Below are positions 7,098-8,287 of a stretch of 8,287 nucleotides of DNA, one piece after another. Every line of letters starts with the position of its first letter. Within the stretch, counting starts at the first letter, position 1. This DNA is from Tannerellaceae bacterium. Lineage in GTDB: Bacteria; Bacteroidota; Bacteroidia; Bacteroidales; Tannerellaceae. A program made the position numbers and the translations under genes. A model generated the notes under the pieces. It saw only the letters and a list, made by a program, of their open reading frames with translations, was not told the origin of the DNA and made no database searches. The stretch is taken from NCBI GenBank assembly GCA_031267205.1, contig JAIRZN010000104.1, positions 1 to 8,287 on the forward strand, in the 5' to 3' direction.

Positions 7098-8123
7098 TTA
7101 ATCAAACAAAAAACCCTGTCGCTCGATACGTTTGCGGCCAAGATGCGTATACGCCAGGGTAGTTACCTCCCTGCCGCGAGGAGTACGCTTGATAAAGCCT
7201 TCTTTTATAAGGAACGGTTCGTATACCTCTTCCAGAGTACCCGGATCTTCGCCCAAGGCGGTGGCTATCGTAGTCAACCCGACGGGGCCTCCCTGAAACT
7301 TGTCGATGATTGTCGTCAATATCTTGTTATCTATCTGGTCCAACCCGTAGCGGTCTATGTTCAACGCTTCCAAAGCAAAGCAGGAAATGGCCTTATCAAT
7401 ATCGCCGGATCCTTTTACCTGAGCAAAATCGCGCACCCTGCGAAGCAGAGCGTTTGCAATACGCGGCGTCCCGCGACTACGCGAGGAAATCTCACGTGCA
7501 GCCTCATGTTCGCACCTGACCCTTAGTATGTCGGCGCTGCGAAGAACAATCTTCGTAAGCGTTTCCATATCATAATACTCCAGGTGCATATTGATGCCGA
7601 AACGAGCGCGAAGGGGGCTTGTAAGCAGGCCGCTGCGTGTCGTGGCTCCCACCAGCGTAAAGGGCGACAAATCTATTTGTATCGAACGGGCGCTGGGCCC
7701 TTTGTCTATCATTATATCAATCCTGTAATCCTCCATCGCGGAATAAAGATACTCCTCGACCACAGGGCTTAGTCTATGGATTTCGTCTATGAAAAGGACG
7801 TCATTCCTGTCAAGCGAAGTAAGCACGCCGGCCAGGTCGCCGGGCTTGTCCAACACCGGGCCGGAAGTAATTTTAAAACCCACATTCAACTCATTGGCGA
7901 TAATATTCGATAGCGTTGTCTTGCCTAACCCCGGAGGACCGTGCAACAACACATGATCCAGCGCCTCCTTTCGCATCCGCGCCGCCGTAACAAATATGCT
8001 CAGGTTTTCAACAACCTTTGCCTGACCGCTGAAATCGCCGAAAGAAAGCGGTCTCAAGGCATTCTCATATTCCCTGTCGTTATTCGGCGAATGCGCGTCC
8101 CTGATGTCAAAATCGTCTTCCAT
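7098..8123 (-). CDS. ruvB: Holliday junction branch migration ATPase RuvB
   Basis: RuvB is the hexameric AAA+ motor that, with RuvA, pulls DNA through Holliday junctions during recombination and repair, ahead of cleavage by RuvC. The 341-residue length is usual. Visible motifs are the N-terminal ALRPLSFGDFSGQ, Walker A GPPGLGKT (62-69), Walker B LFIDEIHR (110-117, Asp113 and Glu114), sensor 1 GATTRSG (159-165), the arginine finger in LRARFG (Arg174), and sensor 2 in RGTPRIAN (Arg221). The C-terminal winged-helix DNA-binding domain spans about 268-335, with GGPVGLTTIATALGED and IKRTPRGREVT. The ATG at 8121-8123 gives a short acidic N-terminus (MEDDFDIRD) of normal type. No Shine-Dalgarno is present; the start is preceded by ATATAT. 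ruvA and ruvC are not in the window, so the three are not clustered here. It is the first gene of the likely ruvB-flippase-dpp7 unit, with a candidate promoter at 8237-8244. Confidence 0.98.
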   Translation of the reverse strand: MEDDFDIRDAHSPNNDREYENALRPLSFGDFSGQAKVVENLSIFVTAARMRKEALDHVLLHGPPGLGKTTLSNIIANELNVGFKITSGPVLDKPGDLAGVLTSLDRNDVLFIDEIHRLSPVVEEYLYSAMEDYRIDIMIDKGPSARSIQIDLSPFTLVGATTRSGLLTSPLRARFGINMHLEYYDMETLTKIVLRSADILRVRCEHEAAREISSRSRGTPRIANALLRRVRDFAQVKGSGDIDKAISCFALEALNIDRYGLDQIDNKILTTIIDKFQGGPVGLTTIATALGEDPGTLEEVYEPFLIKEGFIKRTPRGREVTTLAYTHLGRKRIERQGFLFD

Positions 8124-8144
8124 ATATATGTTGAAGTAGTCCCG

Positions 8145-8154
8145 ACGGCGCCGT
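8145..8154. repeat. 10-base palindrome in the ruvB leader
   Basis: ACGGCGCCGT is a perfect palindrome 22 bases before the ruvB start codon. In the transcript, its GCGCCG could also pair with CGGCGC around 8200-8205 to form a long-range stem across the leader. With no conservation data, a regulatory role is only a guess. The remainder of 8124-8287 contains no open reading frame of note, and the upstream gene is outside the window. Confidence 0.4.
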
Positions 8155-8236
8155 GTTGAATACTATCAATCAAGTACAATATTATTTAAGTGCGATATAG
8201 CGCCGCCGGATGTATTTTATTACACTTTTTGCCGTA

Positions 8237-8244
8237 CAAATCTA
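8237..8244 (-). promoter_or_regulatory. Candidate -7 box of the ruvB promoter
   Basis: The minus strand reads TAGATTTG, matching TAnnTTTG, 113 bases upstream of the ruvB ATG. A start here would give a leader of about 105 bases. No TTTG -33 element stands at 19-21 bases upstream. A weaker TAATATTG (8177-8184, one mismatch) lies closer to the gene and is an alternative. Confidence 0.45.
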
Positions 8245-8257
8245 CGAATAATATTCG
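8245..8257. repeat. Inverted repeat CGAAT-N3-ATTCG abutting the ruvB -7 box
   Basis: A perfect 5-base inverted repeat with a 3-base centre directly adjoins the candidate -7 element, on its upstream side. A repressor dimer bound here would cover the promoter spacer. It is short and A+T-rich, so chance is quite possible. No regulator can be assigned from sequence. Confidence 0.4.
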
Positions 8258-8287
8258 AGAAACACGATACTTGAAAAAGACAGCCCG

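Noticed and set aside
7085..7141. An upstream in-frame ATG at 7141 that would extend the flippase by 19 residues into ruvB
   Set aside because: The added residues (MAANVSSDRVFCLIKTKRV) are not membrane-protein-like and come from antiparallel-free overlap with the conserved ruvB C-terminus. The family N-terminus begins at the ATG ending at 7084, which sits neatly after the ruvB stop.
7056..7526. A 156-codon plus-strand open frame across the ruvB-flippase junction
   Set aside because: It is antisense to both genes, including the ruvB winged-helix region, and has no domain or promoter support.

Overview
The window is an ordinary chromosomal segment of a Bacteroidota species, most likely order Bacteroidales. 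The reasons are an S46 dipeptidyl-peptidase 7 with the same residue numbering as the Porphyromonas gingivalis enzyme, a roughly 597-residue six-domain ribosomal protein S1, near absence of Shine-Dalgarno sequences, and upstream boxes matching the Bacteroidetes TAnnTTTG -7 element. The genus cannot be fixed from the sequence alone.

All five genes lie on the minus strand, so transcription runs from high to low coordinates. From 8287 downward: a 164-base leader with a candidate promoter; ruvB (8123-7098, Holliday-junction branch-migration motor); 13 bases; a 14-segment MOP-superfamily polysaccharide flippase (7084-5603); 26 bases; a secreted S46 dipeptidyl-peptidase of the DPP7 type (5576-3435). 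The tight spacing suggests one ruvB-flippase-dpp7 transcription unit.

A 131-base A+T-rich gap follows. It holds a candidate promoter and a leader with a 9-base direct repeat, then rpsA (3303-1510, ribosomal protein S1), which ends at a strong intrinsic terminator. After a candidate promoter comes a glutamate dehydrogenase gene (1354-20) whose coenzyme-pocket residues resemble the NAD-specific clostridial enzyme. Bases 1-19 are downstream of its stop codon and too short to show a terminator.

Functionally these are housekeeping genes: recombination, envelope-glycan export, periplasmic peptide breakdown, translation and glutamate/ammonia metabolism. DPP7 and glutamate dehydrogenase would fit a lifestyle that uses peptides and amino acids, but they are in separate transcription units. 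I found no RNA gene, CRISPR array, insertion sequence, phage gene or defence system, and nothing that amounts to a new multi-gene system. The items worth a second look are small: a C8 tract in dpp7, the coenzyme residues of the dehydrogenase, the rpsA leader repeat, an inverted repeat beside the ruvB -7 box, and the conserved-looking but functionally odd ruvB-flippase-dpp7 cluster.
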